Positions 9,641 to 21,169 of a DNA stretch of 64,000 nt are shown in pieces. The DNA is from Cunninghamia lanceolata (Eukaryota; Streptophyta; Pinopsida; Cupressales; Cupressaceae), in NCBI GenBank assembly GCA_027924645.1, contig BSBN01000445.1, forward strand, positions 2,215,001 to 2,279,000, in the 5' to 3' direction. The notes beneath the pieces are model-generated. The model was not told where the DNA came from. It made no database searches and worked only from the letters and a program-made list of their open reading frames with translations. Position numbers and translations under genes: made by a program. The stretch's first letter is position 1, and the number at the start of each line of letters is the position of its first letter.

Positions 9641-10197
9641 TTAGATCTAAAAATGATTTTCAAGCTTAATCATGCAAAATTCCCATACAAATTTAATGAA
9701 AATGCACCAAAATTGCTAGTTTTGTTAAAATTTTCAATGCAAAAATGCAAATAATTTAAATTTAAATGCAAATTCACACTAAAATGCAAGACTACAACCA
9801 AATGTAAATTTAAATGAGCCTCTAAAATCAGTAGAAAAATCTGATAAAAGATTTTTCCTACAAACCCTAGATTTTGGAATTACTAGGTTATCTAAAAATT
9901 GTCAAAATTTTCACAAAACGCTAGCAATTAAAAGATGAAAATGCAAAGCAAGATTTTGAATTTTTATATTTTTCTAAATTTTATATCAAATCTAATGTAA
10001 AAATTATGAATTAGGAAAATTTAGGAAGAATTGACATAATTTAGTAAGCCCAACAATGCAATTTTTTTTTGTATTTTTCCATTTTTTTCATTTTTTTTGA
10101 AATTTTCTCAATGCAATAAATTAAATATCTGAATGAATGAATGAAATCACATCAAATTTGTAGAAAAATACTCAACAAGTTGCAATTTAAGTTCAAA
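9641..10197 (-). other. M1 AT-rich leader
   Basis: Very AT-rich sequence with runs of A/T and recurrent AAATTTTCA and CAATGCAAA words; no reading frame of note. It is the part of the M1 leader nearest the PBS-like site. Confidence 0.4.
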
Positions 10198-10213
10198 GAC
10201 ACGGGTTCACCAA
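10198..10213 (-). promoter_or_regulatory. PBS-like site of M1
   Basis: On the minus strand, TGGTGAACCCGTGTCT starts two bases after the LTR end CTAAACA. The TGG start and its position fit a tRNA primer-binding site, but I could not assign a tRNA, and the GGGTTC so close to the CCA equivalent is unusual. Confidence 0.4.
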
Positions 10214-10215
10214 AA

Positions 10216-11458
10216 TGTTTAGGGTAAAATTGGATTTGTTGATCTTTTATGGTTTAGATGTTAAAATCCTCCTTTCACCCTAACATTAAAGAATGTAGGG
10301 TCGAGTGGTGAGCACTATCATACCATAGGTCACTTGCAAATGAGGGAAAGCTTGGATTAGGGAATTAATTATCAATTTTTTCTTCTCCTATGCTTAATTG
10401 ACCATTAAAACCCTAATTATGCAAATACGAAAACAAATTAATGAATTACAGAAAAAGCTCTTGCAGACGGGAGTAAAATGCCAAATTATAGAATACCTAT
10501 TTCTGGGGTTCCGAAGTGGAACAGTTGGAAACACTGGAGCGGGCAACCAAGTCTAAGGTACCTACTTTTTCAGGGAATCTAGACCTCCTTCGGACACTGA
10601 TCAACCCTGTAACTTCTATTTTCTGGAATCTGTATGCAGAGGACACTGGAGTGAGCGCCCTAGTCCTAGAAGTGCTCCTTTGCCCATCTTTGCTTCAGAT
10701 GCTAAATCCCTGATATCTGCCAAGCCTTCCTGCAACTCCACTTTTCCCAGATGCGACACCTATAACCTACAATCACAAGACTTGGTTTGGGGGTTGTGGT
10801 GTTTAGAGGTTTGCCTCAGTCTAACCCCAGAGGACACTTAAGTCTTTGAACACCATTGTTAGATAAAGAGGGCGTGCCCTTGTGAGGTAGAGACCAAAAA
10901 CTAAAGGAATCAATAATAAAAACACAATGATATGTCACCTTGTAGTGAAGTTCTCATGGATGAAGATGATCTTCATGATATGAGGAGATTGATGCTCAAA
11001 TCTGCAAATATCAACACACAAAACATGCAAGTCTGTTCTTGCAACACAATAGAAAGCCTTGAATCACCTTGAGAATGTCTAGAGTTCACAATGATAATCT
11101 AGTTTACAAATGAATGCCTACACATGCTTATGTATGCATCTACAAGCACTCCCGCCAAGATATTTGAAATTCAAACTTACCGTGTCGGCAAAGGGACCTA
11201 ATAACAGTCACTAACCAACACCTAGAAATTAGCACTGCCCTAAAATAGGGCAGGACTAGGTCACGGATGCCCAAGTCCTCCCCTTATTTTAGGTAGGGTA
11301 CAACTCGAGGGGTCCTCCTAGGTCCTATATGCCATGGGACTTAGGTCTCATTCCATCGGGATGCTAAAATATGAACTAAAATGTCCTAAATGCACTCTAA
11401 AGACCTGGGAGCTAAACCTTATGAGGGAAAAGCACCCCCAAGGGGACATTTTCTAACA
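10216..11458 (-). mobile_element. LTR of element M1 (minus orientation)
   Basis: On the minus strand it starts TGTTAGAAAATGTCC (at 11458) and ends CCCTAAACA (at 10216), so it has TG...CA ends. Length 1243 bp. Immediately right (11459) the sequence changes to Copia internal DNA. Since the PBS side is on the left, this is the 5' LTR of M1. Confidence 0.6.
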
Positions 11459-12412
11459 TTACAGATAGATCACTTGAAAGAATTTTGGTTTGAAATCCTA
11501 AAGACTAAGTATGAGTAGTATGCAAAGTAAGTAAAGGAGATTGGATCAGTATACTTCTGCAGTTGAAAATCATTATATGCAGTTCAGCTATGTTGTTCAT
11601 AAACACTTGGTGAACATATTTCCCAGGAAGTCACATTGTGAATTGTCCAAGTTCTGATGAATAAAGATAAGTCAAAGATAGTGTGCAGCACTAGAGTACA
11701 AGGGTATTCATTTCTCCACTGTTGCATATTTTGTTCTACGGTTCTGAAGGGAAGGTTGTAGGAGAAAAGCTACAGACAAGTGTCGATCCATGGAAATGCA
11801 TTGTTCTCATAAGTTGTCATGAAAGTTAATAAAAGATGGAACATCTTAGTTGGATGTCATCAAGTCTAAGGCTCTGAGAAGACAATATATACACGTGAAG
11901 GTCCTAATGTGAACTAAATACAGTCTGAGGTATACCACTAAGAGGGAGTATTCAAACCAGTAAAAAGAAAAAGGTGTAGCAGTGCAAGCGAAAATCAAAG
12001 ATGGTTGCTGAAGACAAAGAGGATTATGAGGTTATCTCCCAAGGGAAGCAGATAGATAATGCCAATATGAGTTTCTATTAAAAAGTAGTAAGTGTTGTAG
12101 TATTACTAATAGAGGAAATAGTGCAATAGAAGCAAGATTTGAATAACTGAATAAGGGAAGAAGTTCATGAGAAAGACCAAAAGTTGCAGTCAGAGAAACC
12201 ATCAAGGGGGAGTAGTCAGAGAGTTCAGAAGAGAGATTGAATCAGAGTAGAAAGAGTGCAAGTATGTGCCCTTTGTCATTGATGTCAAAGGGGGGGACAA
12301 GTCATGTGAAAAACTTAGATAGAAAAAGAGTGCAGGTGTGTAAAGAGAAAGGGGGAGAATCTTGTCTTGATGGTTGTTGTAGTTTTTCACATCATATGTT
12401 GCCATCAATGAC
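11459..12412 (+). other. 3' internal region of a plus-strand Copia (C1), degenerate
   Basis: No intact pol domain is recognisable. From about 12200 on it has the features typical of plant Copia 3' ends: repeated purine tracts (AAGGGGGAGTAG, TCAAAGGGGGGGACAAG, AAAGGGGGAGAAT) and TTGTCATTGATGTCAAAGG phrases. The left end is cut by the M1 LTR at 11458. Confidence 0.55.
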
Positions 12413-12423
12413 AAAGGGAGAGA
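12413..12423 (+). promoter_or_regulatory. polypurine tract of Copia C1
   Basis: AAAGGGAGAGA directly before T-TGTTGCAAGC, the LTR start. The preceding GCCATCAATGAC phrase is characteristic of this Copia group. Confidence 0.7.
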
Positions 12424-12424
12424 T

Positions 12425-13963
12425 TGTTGCAAGCATGTGCCTAATCAGTGTTGTCATTGATATCAACATATCTTTGTTGTCATTGGTGTCAACTGTGTTC
12501 TATTCTATTATTTGTTTAGAAGCATTGTGTGTTGAGGATCTTGAGAAAATTGGCCTCTCCAGAAGAATCAAGTGAATTACAATGAAATGTAGTATAGACA
12601 GAGAGTTATGCTAAAGAACAGTCTGGTAGAATGCTCTGTATCTCTTGCTGGATGAAGATCTTGGTTTGTGGATTGGAAGTTATTTAAAGGGATGTTTAAA
12701 GATGCTAAATCCTGAGTTTGAGCCTTCGGTGTGAAGTTGTGAGAAAGTTGCATTCACTAGAGTAAAGCCTGCTCCTTCTGATTATTCTCTGGTGATAGGG
12801 AGAAAGTATTATGCTCCGGATTCCTCCGCAATAAAGTATTTTTCTCTGCGGTTCTAGAGGGAAGTCTGGGATGATGATAAGTGCCTACAATTGAAGTGGT
12901 TCATATTTTGGTAGTTCGCAAGCTATCTTTCTTTTATGACAGTCAAAGACAGTGAAGTTCATGTGTTCCAGTGAGAAGATTCCTATGGCTAAAGTGATTA
13001 AGGTTCATGTAATTTCTCCTAATGATTATAATGTGCTTGTGGATGCCTCCTGATCATGTTCCTATCTTGACATTAGTCTGCATTAAGGAATTGAGATCAT
13101 GTTTTGAAGATTGTTCCCAGATAACGTAGCATGTAACTAGTCCTGTCTGACTTGGTTATTTCTAGTAACTTCAGAGATCCCTTGAAGATTGTGGAAGCAT
13201 GTTGTGGCATGGAAAATCGTGTTTGAGTCCCAGCTAAGGCGTGGCGTGATCTGCATACATCTTTACTTCTTTTCTTTGCATAATGTTGTAATAGGTCAAG
13301 ACCTATTTTGTAAATGCTTGTAATACCGACCTTAGAGATTGTTCCAATGGTTAATAATTGTAATGTTGACCTTGATGATTATTCCAAGATTATTGAAGTG
13401 TTAAAATACTTATAGTTGAGTCATGAAAAAAGTGTCCTTGAGCGAAGATGGAAAGATAATAAGAAAGGTCCAAAAGGAAGAGCAGAGAAGAGGCAGAGCA
13501 GAGCAGAGTAGAGGAATTATTGTACTTCAATCATAGACATGAAAAGGTGTTGATCATGGTAGTGAGCCACTATTAGGGTTTACCAACCCTCATGGTTTAA
13601 CAACCCTTATTGTAATCTTGCTAGGTTTAGGGTTGAGGCAATAAGCCTGCTAGACCTAGTTGTTCTTTATGGTAGTAAGCCAGTATGTTTAGGCCCGTGG
13701 AGTGACCAAGCCTGAACATCATTATTTCAAGATTGCAATTTATATTGAGAGTTAATCCTCTCTTTGGTTTTTCCCCACCTTGGGGTTTTCCACGTAAAAT
13801 CTGGTGTCTCTTATGTTTGATGTTGTATCTGTGGTTAAGTTTCTAATTTCATGCATTCATTGTTAGATCATAATAATTGTGGATAATTTACTGATGTTTA
13901 ATTGCAAAAGTGTTTAAGTTTTTGAGACAACTAATTCACCCCCCCTCTCAGTTGTCTGGGGCA
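12425..13963 (+). mobile_element. 3' LTR of Copia C1
   Basis: It starts TGTTGCAAGCATG after the polypurine tract and ends near CTCAGTTGTCTGGGGCA. It shares with the solo LTR at 22210 (in opposite orientation) the TTGTCATTGAT block near its start, the CCCC.CCTTGGGGTTTTCCACGT block, and the AATTCACCCCCCCTCTCAG block at its end. Length about 1539 bp; it contains no long ORF. At 13964 the sequence turns into gag of an opposite-strand Copia, so C1 inserted into C2. Confidence 0.65.
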
Positions 13964-14180
13964 TATCAGCATTCTTATCTTTAGCATTGTTCTCACAAGC
14001 CTTCTTATCAACATGATCTATGAGAGGATTTGCAGGAGTATTGTAACTATCGATCATAGATCTCCAAACATCATACCCTAGAGAAGTTAAATAGACTTCC
14101 ATCCTTATGCTCCATACAGCATAGTTAGATCCATCAAACAAAGGTGCTCTATTAGAAGAGGATCATTCCTATCTAGCCAT
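13964..14180 (-). pseudogene. Copia gag N-terminus (element C2), truncated
   Basis: On the minus strand the likely start is ATG at 14180, followed after two codons by a stop (ATGGCTAGATAG). The frame then reads LFDGSNYAVWSIRMEVYLTS and LGYDVWRSMIDSY, the conserved N-terminal motif of plant Copia gag proteins (DUF4219/UBN2-type). After about 55 more codons it is cut at 13963 by the C1 LTR. Gag would form the particle around element RNA. Confidence 0.75.
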
Positions 14181-14233
14181 GTGTTCTTATCCAAGATCTA
14201 CCTTCAGCTGTTAGATTGTGTCAAGGAACCTTA

Positions 14234-14244
14234 CTCTGATACCA
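14234..14244 (-). promoter_or_regulatory. primer-binding site of Copia C2 (tRNA-iMet)
   Basis: The minus strand reads TGGTATCAGAG, complementary to the 3' end of initiator tRNA-Met, the usual primer for Copia. It lies two bases from the LTR end (TGTTGAACA on the minus strand) and about 55 bp upstream of gag. Confidence 0.85.
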
Positions 14245-14246
14245 AT

Positions 14247-14334
14247 TGTTCAACACATAGAAGTATTAAGAGGGGGGTGAATCAGCACATATTCAAATTC
14301 TTTCCTTTTAAATGCATTCAATCTAAACTGAATA
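14247..14334 (-). mobile_element. Copia C2 LTR, PBS-proximal fragment
   Basis: It starts (plus strand) TGTTCAACACATAGAAG and carries the AGAGGGGGGTGAATCAG block seen in the other Copia LTRs. It is interrupted at 14334 by insertion of G2. The rest of the LTR continues at 30592, after a 5-bp duplicated target (gaata here, gaaca there). Confidence 0.75.
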
Positions 14335-15521
14335 TGTAGACACCCAAAAATGACCATGTCATCGCATCACTTGCATTTCATCAAAATCATCAAATTCTTC
14401 CAAATCTCCTAAATTTGACATTAATTGAATAAATTCTATTTATTTAACTAATTTAATCAAAATCAACTTTATTCTTCCAAAAATAAATAATTTCAATTAT
14501 TTAATTAAATCATTATCTTCTTTCAAAATTCAAATCCAAATCAACTGAATAAATTAATTATTTAATTAATTTATCATTTAAATCCTCTTATCTATAATTA
14601 AATAATTTTTTAATTATTTAATTAAATCAATAATTCTTCCAAATTTAAATAAATCATTTAAATTTATTTAAATTGAACATCTCTTCTAAAAATAAAATAA
14701 AATCAAATATTTTATTTATCCTTCATCATGCAAAATAAATTAAAACAATTTATTTGTTTAATTTATTTTAAATCTTCAAATCTATCTATGTCCTCTATCA
14801 TGCACAAACAATTAAATAAATTTATTTATTTAGTTTATTTTTTCTTTTAAAAATAAATCTTATTCATCATGCACACAAAATTAAATAATTTATTATTTAA
14901 TTTTATTCAAATCATGCAAAAAGTAAATTATATGTTGAGTTAATTGACTTAATCATTATTGTTTTTATCACCAACTCATAAATTAGAAAAAAAAATATTT
15001 CTATTTTTATGAAATCTAAAAATATGTCTGTTCCATGTCTTTTCTATGTCAAATCAATTAGTTAACTCAAACAAAAATAGCTTTTGGTGTGACACATGTC
15101 AGGTGCACATTCATCATGAATTCTAGATTTATCTCATCTGTTGATTTTATTGAATTATCTGGACCGTTGATCAATCTTCATTAAAACCTATATAAACCCC
15201 CCTCATCTCTTTAACAAATCCTCTTCGATCATTTAAGTTTTTACCTCCCTACAACGCATTAAGCATACATCGCATCGTTGAGCACAATGAGCATAAACAC
15301 AATCTACATCCACTTGTTGCAAACATGGTTTCACAATTTAAAGAGCAATCCACATTCGATCAAGATAACAATATAATCTAGGTGAAAGCTTTCACTATTT
15401 TGTATTATTTATTGATTATTTAGTTATTTGCTTAGATTGTTATCTTGATGTTATAGGATTAAGTTGTTGATTATTTCATTGTTTTGATTATCATTCGATC
15501 TTGATTTTTTTCCTATACACA
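14335..15521 (+). mobile_element. 5' LTR of G2
   Basis: It runs from TGTAGACACCC to CCTATACACA. It aligns along its length with 29393-30591, with scattered substitutions and small indels (I estimate over 90% identity by eye). About 14400-14930 is rich in AATTAAATAAATT-type words. A TATA box is at 15189. Confidence 0.9.
15189..15196 (+). promoter_or_regulatory. TATA box in G2 5' LTR
   Basis: TATATAAA followed by CCCCCCTCATCTC. It is kept at the same place in the 3' LTR (30259-30266) and in G1 (7472-7479). Confidence 0.65.
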
Positions 15522-15524
15522 TTC

Positions 15525-15542
15525 TGGCATGCCTAGTGGGAC
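15525..15542 (+). promoter_or_regulatory. candidate primer-binding site of G2
   Basis: TGGCATGCCTAGTGGGAC begins three bases after the LTR end. Position and TGG start fit a PBS; the primer tRNA was not identified. Confidence 0.5.
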
Positions 15543-15674
15543 CCACTAACCTTCCTTTTATCTAGAATTTTTTTTTTAAGCTAGGTATGGAAAGCACAAT
15601 CGCAACACAGATCTAAAAATCCTTATTCACTCATTTGAAGGAATAGGCGTTGAACATTCAAATGGTGTAACCTT

Positions 15675-16050
15675 AGCTCAAAATATTTGTGGGTTTTGTC
15701 AGCAGCATCGAAATCCTATCTGGGTATCTCTTATTTTTTGCAGAAAGGACACAGATTTTAATAAAAATGGATCACAAATCTACATCCCTATTTTAAGCCT
15801 ATGTTGTTTTTTTTTTTTGCTTTTTCAAAGCAGTTTTATGAAATCAAGCATATCTATGTATCTTTAGCTCAAAAGATTTCTGGGTTTTGTCGGTAGCATC
15901 GAAATCATATCTAGGTATCTCTTATTTTTTGTAAAAAAAGCACAAATTTTGAGAAAAACAAATCACAAATATGTGTCCCTATTTTTAGCCTATGCTTGTT
16001 TTTTTTGTTTTTTCAGAGCAGTTTCACGAAATTGAGCATATCTTTTGCAT
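15675..16050 (+). repeat. 191-bp tandem duplication in G2 leader
   Basis: Two copies beginning AGCTCAAAA (15675 and 15866), each followed by GGGTTTTGTC, AGCATCGAAATC, TATCTCTTATTTTTTG and ending near AGCATATCT. Substitutions and small indels are common, so the duplication is old. Confidence 0.7.
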
Positions 16051-16504
16051 ACGGAATCAGATTTTTACGAAACTAGTAGAGTTGGAAATCTAGTTCTCCC
16101 AACTTTTCTGTGGTGAAAGAATTTTTAGGTAATTTTATCAGATTTGTCATCTACACTCATTCAAAGTCAACCCTTTGCAAACTTCAAATGGTCATAGCTT
16201 GTGCAAAATTTATTCAATTTTCATGAATTGTTTTTTGAAATTACATAAATTTTTATGTACAATTTGATCATAATATCCAATCTTCTATACCTAATCATTA
16301 TTATTAGATTTTTTTTAGATTGCTTATTTTTCACCTAACAAATTAAGCATTTTTGGTCAATTGATTTATTTTTTGCTAACTACTTGAGTTTTGTGGAACT
16401 AAACCAACTTGTTGCAGCATCTTATTACTCAAACAGAGTAAATAGGTTTTCTAACACATCTTTGCAGGATGAGTGTTGAATAATTGCAATCTCTTTTATC
16501 ACAC

Positions 16505-16690
16505 TAAGTCTTAGAAACATATTATTTTCTTAAGGGACAATTGAACAATCATCTTTTGCAATCTAAGTCTTAGGAACAAATTGCTTTCTTAAGGGACAAT
16601 GGACATGAATGCAAAAATACTTTAATTTCTTAAGGGACAACTGACATGAATGCAAAACACTTCAATTTCATAAGGGACAATTGACAACTA
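16505..16690 (+). repeat. minisatellite TTTCTTAAGGGACAA, four copies
   Basis: The phrase TTTCTTAAGGGACAA (once TTTCATAAGGGACAA), mostly followed by TGAC/TGGAC and ATGAATGCAAAA, occurs near 16527, 16588, 16629 and 16668, spaced 61, 41 and 39-41 bp. Confidence 0.65.
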
Positions 16691-17573
16691 CAATCGTGTG
16701 TGTGCCTAATCTAGTTGCACCTTATTTTTTCTTATAACGGGACAATTAAACCTTTGTTTAATGTGCCTGAACTTCAATTTCAGTTATTCCTTTAGAAGGG
16801 CCTACTTTTGGATTGCACTTCATCCAAAAGGGATGACCCTAAGTGGAATTTTCCTTTGAACTGCTATATAAGAGGGATAATGCGAAAGCCAAGTCCTAAC
16901 CAACGTCAACCTTGCCTTACGATGCCAATCGAAAAGAGGTGTACTAGCACTTTGTGAAAATAATTTTTCACATTGTGTGAAGTGTTTGATACTCTTAGTA
17001 GGATTGGCTAAAGATTTTAGTAGCTTGCCACATGCTCGCAAGGCATTGTTCCCTCAAAGCTACTAAGAACCATATGGATAGTGACTACCTGCTTCACCTT
17101 CGAACATTGCGGTAATCATCAATGCAAGGGAAATTAGTATAAACCCCCAATATTACTCACCATTGACTCCCTTGAGAAGAGAGTATTCCCTCGGCTAGCA
17201 TAAATATCTTGTCACCTACTTGTAGCTTTCTGCGGGGAGGGTGAGATATCCCTACATATCGTCTCTCGCAAAAATACAAATGTACGACACCTATACGAAA
17301 TGACATTTGGTTGACGGAGAACTAAGTTGTGAGCTAATCTACAGCAATGAAACCATGTCTCTAGAGATAAAAAAGTGCTTGAATTATTTGCAATTATCTT
17401 ATACCTGTGGAAACATTGGGCTTTTTCGTGAGCCTAAAACATACACTATCTATTGTGTCAGTCCTTTTTGCCACTTTGTTTGATGTGTTTTCTCTTGTCA
17501 AAGCAAAACCAATCAAAATCCAATCCAACTCTATCAAAATTTACCTTTTAAACATCACTGACACCATTTCAGC

Positions 17574-17732
17574 ACCTTTGAAACATAGTAGCTCACATTT
17601 GGTAGAACAGTCCAGCGCCTCTAAAACACAGTAACTCACCTCTGGCAGCATAGTCCAGCGCTTCTGAAACACAGTAACTTGCCTTTGGTATAATAGTCTC
17701 ACACCTTTGCAACACAGTCCAGCGTCTTTGGT
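17574..17732 (+). repeat. 43-bp minisatellite just upstream of gag
   Basis: Units starting CACCTTTGAAACATAG (17574), CGCCTCTAAAACACAG (17617), CGCTTCTGAAACACAG (17660) and CACCTTTGCAACACAG (17703) at exact 43-bp spacing; the last is partial. Each contains TAACT/TAGCTCAC..TTGG and ends TAGTCCAG or similar. Confidence 0.7.
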
Positions 17733-17873
17733 CCAGTAAACTGTTTATTAAACTGTCTTGCCCAATCTCAGCAAAAATGACACCTTTTTGGTCAAACATC
17801 TACCTCTAAGTTCAAAATCAATCAAACTGTCTTGTCTTAGCACATCCCATGGTAACCACAACTCCAACAATCA

Positions 17874-20560
17874 ATGAAAGCTAAGAAAGTTGCCCCAAGG
17901 AAGTGCAAATTGCCTCCTCATACACCTCAACCAAACCAATCCAACATGACTCCAAAGGGTACTCCAAAAATGTCAATGGAAAGACCAACCAATGTTCAAA
18001 ATAGGTCGCAACATGACCAACCAACCAATCCTCAAGAAGGTAATGTCCCTTTGGTAGATGTAACTCAATTCACTACCGACATGCCTCATGATTTTGGTAC
18101 ACCCAGTTATACCACGGTTCAAGTCCCATCTCAAGAAGAGAGACACTTTGAAGAAGGTCAATCCTCTCAAGAAGATAGACAAGACCTTAATGAAATCATG
18201 CAAGATCCTAGAGCCATAGCCGCATTTGACAAAATCCTTAGTGAGAACCAAGATCATTTCTTTTGCTTACTAGCAGAACAAGGAGCCAAATTACCCCAAG
18301 GTTTTGATCTATCCAATCTTAAAGAGCCAAACAAAACCCATGACACTATAACTGTGGTCCAAACTGTCAACTGTGACCACTCCCATTCCCAAACAAAGCT
18401 CACAAGGGAGAACAAATAAATCTTTTGCCACTCAATATGAGAATCCTCTTTATCAAAATCCAACTACAGAAATACCCATATCACCACTCATGACTCCTAT
18501 GGAGATTTACAAACACCAACAAGAGACTCTACAACATCAAGCAGAACTAGCCAAATCAAACACACAACAGCCTCCTAACATATCACAAATGCCCATCGTA
18601 AGTGGAACATTGGCCACCCCATCACAAGATGGTTTTCCACCAAACTACAATCCAGGAAACACTTATGTGGCCATGCAACAAGGGTCTCAATAGACACCAC
18701 CCCCAACATCATCAACCCTCCGTATCACTAACCCAAACAATGTCATGCAACCACAACATTCACAAAATGTCAACACAACCTATGCTCCACCACAATGATC
18801 ATCCACACTCAATCTCACCTATTTCAATCAACCCCAACCATCTCAAAACCCATCTACCTATGTTCTTCCACCACAAAGATCTTCCATTCTCAACCTAACC
18901 CACACCTATCTCAACCCTCAAAACTCTCAAAACCAAACTTCCTATGGCTATGTACCACCATCACAACCAAACCCAACAAACTTTAGCTTTCCTCCAAGGA
19001 ATTCTTTCTTCACACCACCTCCATAATATCAACAACAAAACTCTAATTTACAACCATCACAAAGCCAACATTCTTACCTAGCACCACCCCCACTTACCCA
19101 AAATCAAAACAACAAGGGTCTCAATAGACACCACCCCCAACATCATCAACCCTCCGTATCACTAACCCAAACAATGTCATGCAACCACAACATTCACAAA
19201 ATGTCAACACAACCTATGCTCCACCACAACGATCATCCACACTCAATCTCACCTATTTCAATCAACCCCAACCATCTCAAAACCCATCTACCTATGTTCT
19301 TCCACCACAAAGATCTTCCATTCTCAACCTAACCCACACCTATCTCAACCCTCAAAACTCTCAAAACCAAACTTCCTATGGCTATGTACCACCATCACAA
19401 CCAAACCCAACAAACTTTAGCTTTCCTCCAAGGAATTCTTTCTTCACACCACCTCCATAATATCAATGACAAAACTCTAATTTACAACCATCACAAAGCC
19501 AACATTCTTACCTAGCACCACCCCCACTTACCCAAAATCAAAACAACCAAAACCAACCCAATCCAAACCCAAACACATATGACCCAAACCAATCATACGA
19601 CCCTTATAACACCAATGCCCATGGCTTCCACTATGATCTTCCATATGGGCAACAACAACCACCCGTAGTGCAACAAGAGACTTTTCCAACACCCCCAACA
19701 ACTATGGAGCTCAAACTTGCCGAGGTACAACAACAAGTAGTTGATCTTACATTTGGTCATACTAAGAAAATATTCTCCTTGGAGGAGGTTTATCCTTATC
19801 CATTTGATCGGTCATTGCAAATGATCCCTTTTCCTTCCAACTTCACTATACCCAAATTTGATAAATACAAGGGAAGAGGCGACCCAAAAGACCACCTTAG
19901 AGAATTCTATCTCACTTGTTTAGAGGTTGCACATAATGACACATGTCTCATGCGCCTCTTTCCTCATAGCCTTGGAGGTCAAGCTATAGAATGGTTCTCG
20001 CATCTACCTACAGGTATCAAATCTTTTAACGAACTCGTAGAAAAATTTATCACCCATGACTAACTTATGTAACAATCAACAAAAAAATGGGGAAACTCTT
20101 ATCTCCTTCCTTCAAAGATGGAGACACATGGCTAGCAAATTCCCATTTAAAATACCCGAAAAAGTAACTTGTTATCATGTTTGTGCAGAACCTTAACCAA
20201 GAATTGGATTTCCATTTGCAAATACTAAGTGCTACAAACTTTGACGAGATTACCTATAAAGGAATCAACATCGAAAAAGCCCTCATTGCTAAAGGTGTGG
20301 TCACATCTTCAAAGAAAATAAAGACAATTCTCCCTAGCAACAATCAAATGATAAGCCCAAACACTGAAACAAAAACAAAAACATGGTCAATGATGGTGTG
20401 GTGGATTCCAAACATGGTCAAACACTACAAACAGCCCTTAATCTTTCATCCAAACCAAACCAAATTCCACCACAACAACAAAAACAACGACAACAAAATC
20501 AAAACTAACAGCATCAACAAGAGTGGCCTCCCCAAGATTACCCTCCAAGGCATAATTTCA
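17874..20560 (+). pseudogene. G2 gag: disordered N-terminus and capsid-like domain
   Basis: The segment from ATG at 17874 encodes a Lys/Pro/Gln-rich N-terminus. After a frameshift near 18400 it goes on as a Pro/Gln/Asn/Ser-rich region with PPPTSSTLRITNPNN and SYGYVPPSQPNP. The gag domain (Retrotrans_gag, PF03732) follows at 19668-20063: FTIPKFDKYKGRGDPKDHLREF, FPHSLGGQAIEWFSHLP and FNELVEKFI are its signature. Stops and frameshifts occur after 20063. An internal 434-bp duplication lies in the Pro/Gln-rich part. Gag would build the virus-like particle. Confidence 0.8.
18680..19547 (+). repeat. 434-bp tandem duplication inside gag
   Basis: 18680-19113 is repeated at 19114-19547 almost exactly; I saw only a few differences, for example AATGATCATCC/AACGATCATCC and ATCAACAACAAA/ATCAATGACAAA. 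434 is not a multiple of three, so the copy shifts the gag frame. The near identity contrasts with the older leader duplications and marks a recent event. Confidence 0.85.
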
Positions 20561-20565
20561 CTCCC

Positions 20566-21111
20566 TTGGGAGAGCCTATAGAGTCAATTCTAAAGAAACT
20601 TGTGCAAAATGGACTTGTCCAGCTACCAGACACTCCCCTATATTGTGAACCTGCTTTCAAACCCACATGGCACAAAGACAACAAATATTGTGAATACCAT
20701 AGGACCAAGGGACATAGAACCATATCTTACATGAAACTCAAGCACAAGATCCAAAACCTTATTGATAGAGGTGAAGTCATTTTTGATGCACCTCCTAATC
20801 AAAACACCAACAAAGACCTCAACATATACAAGGAGTCGTTCCCTAACCATGGTCAAGGTCAAAATCTTGATAAAGGTAAAGGCATTAACAAAGCCTCAAC
20901 TTCCTATGATTCTATTGTCGGTCGCTTTGAAGAAAGTCATGTGTCTACCATCACTATCAAAGGTAAATCTACGGATTGCGCAGTCACAACTCGTCATAGT
21001 CATGTCACCCTTTGTGGGCCTACACCAAGTCTCCCAACCCAATTTGATTACAATCTTGTTGAACATCTAGGGAAAACCCCTACACAGATCTCTATTTTGG
21101 ACCTTATCTGA
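20566..21111 (+). pseudogene. G2 gag C-terminus with CxxH...H zinc-finger-like motif
   Basis: An open segment of 181 codons. YCEYHRTKGHRTISYMKLK corresponds to the CEYH..KGH..E.C motif that takes the place of a normal zinc knuckle in Tat gag proteins; the last Cys is replaced by Tyr here. It continues with IQNLIDRGEV. It would bind element RNA. The frame ends at the stop at 21109, before the protease. Confidence 0.65.
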
Positions 21112-21169
21112 TCATCACCCACACATAAAGCTGTGCTAGAAAAAGCCCTACAAGAGTCTTCAGTTCCTA

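Larger units (their letters stand above)
7800..11458 (-). mobile_element. minus-strand LTR element M1, 3' end truncated
   Basis: Read on the minus strand: LTR (11458-10216), a PBS-like site, an AT-rich leader with a ~178-bp tandem array, and a single retropepsin-like ORF (8754-8242). The left end is cut by the LTR of G1 at 7799, so the downstream part and the other LTR are not visible here. Gag, reverse transcriptase and integrase are not seen in the retained part, so this may be a non-autonomous element or only the 5' portion of a longer one. Confidence 0.6.
15543..17873 (+). other. G2 5' leader, repeat-bearing
   Basis: A 2.3-kb non-coding leader with three kinds of tandem repeat, listed separately (15675, 16505 and 17574). 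Apart from these it is AT-rich, and no ORF with recognisable similarity was seen. Confidence 0.6.

Noticed and set aside
10516..10713. 65-codon ORF inside the M1 LTR
   Set aside because: It lies in the LTR, has no similarity I recognise, and runs opposite to the element.
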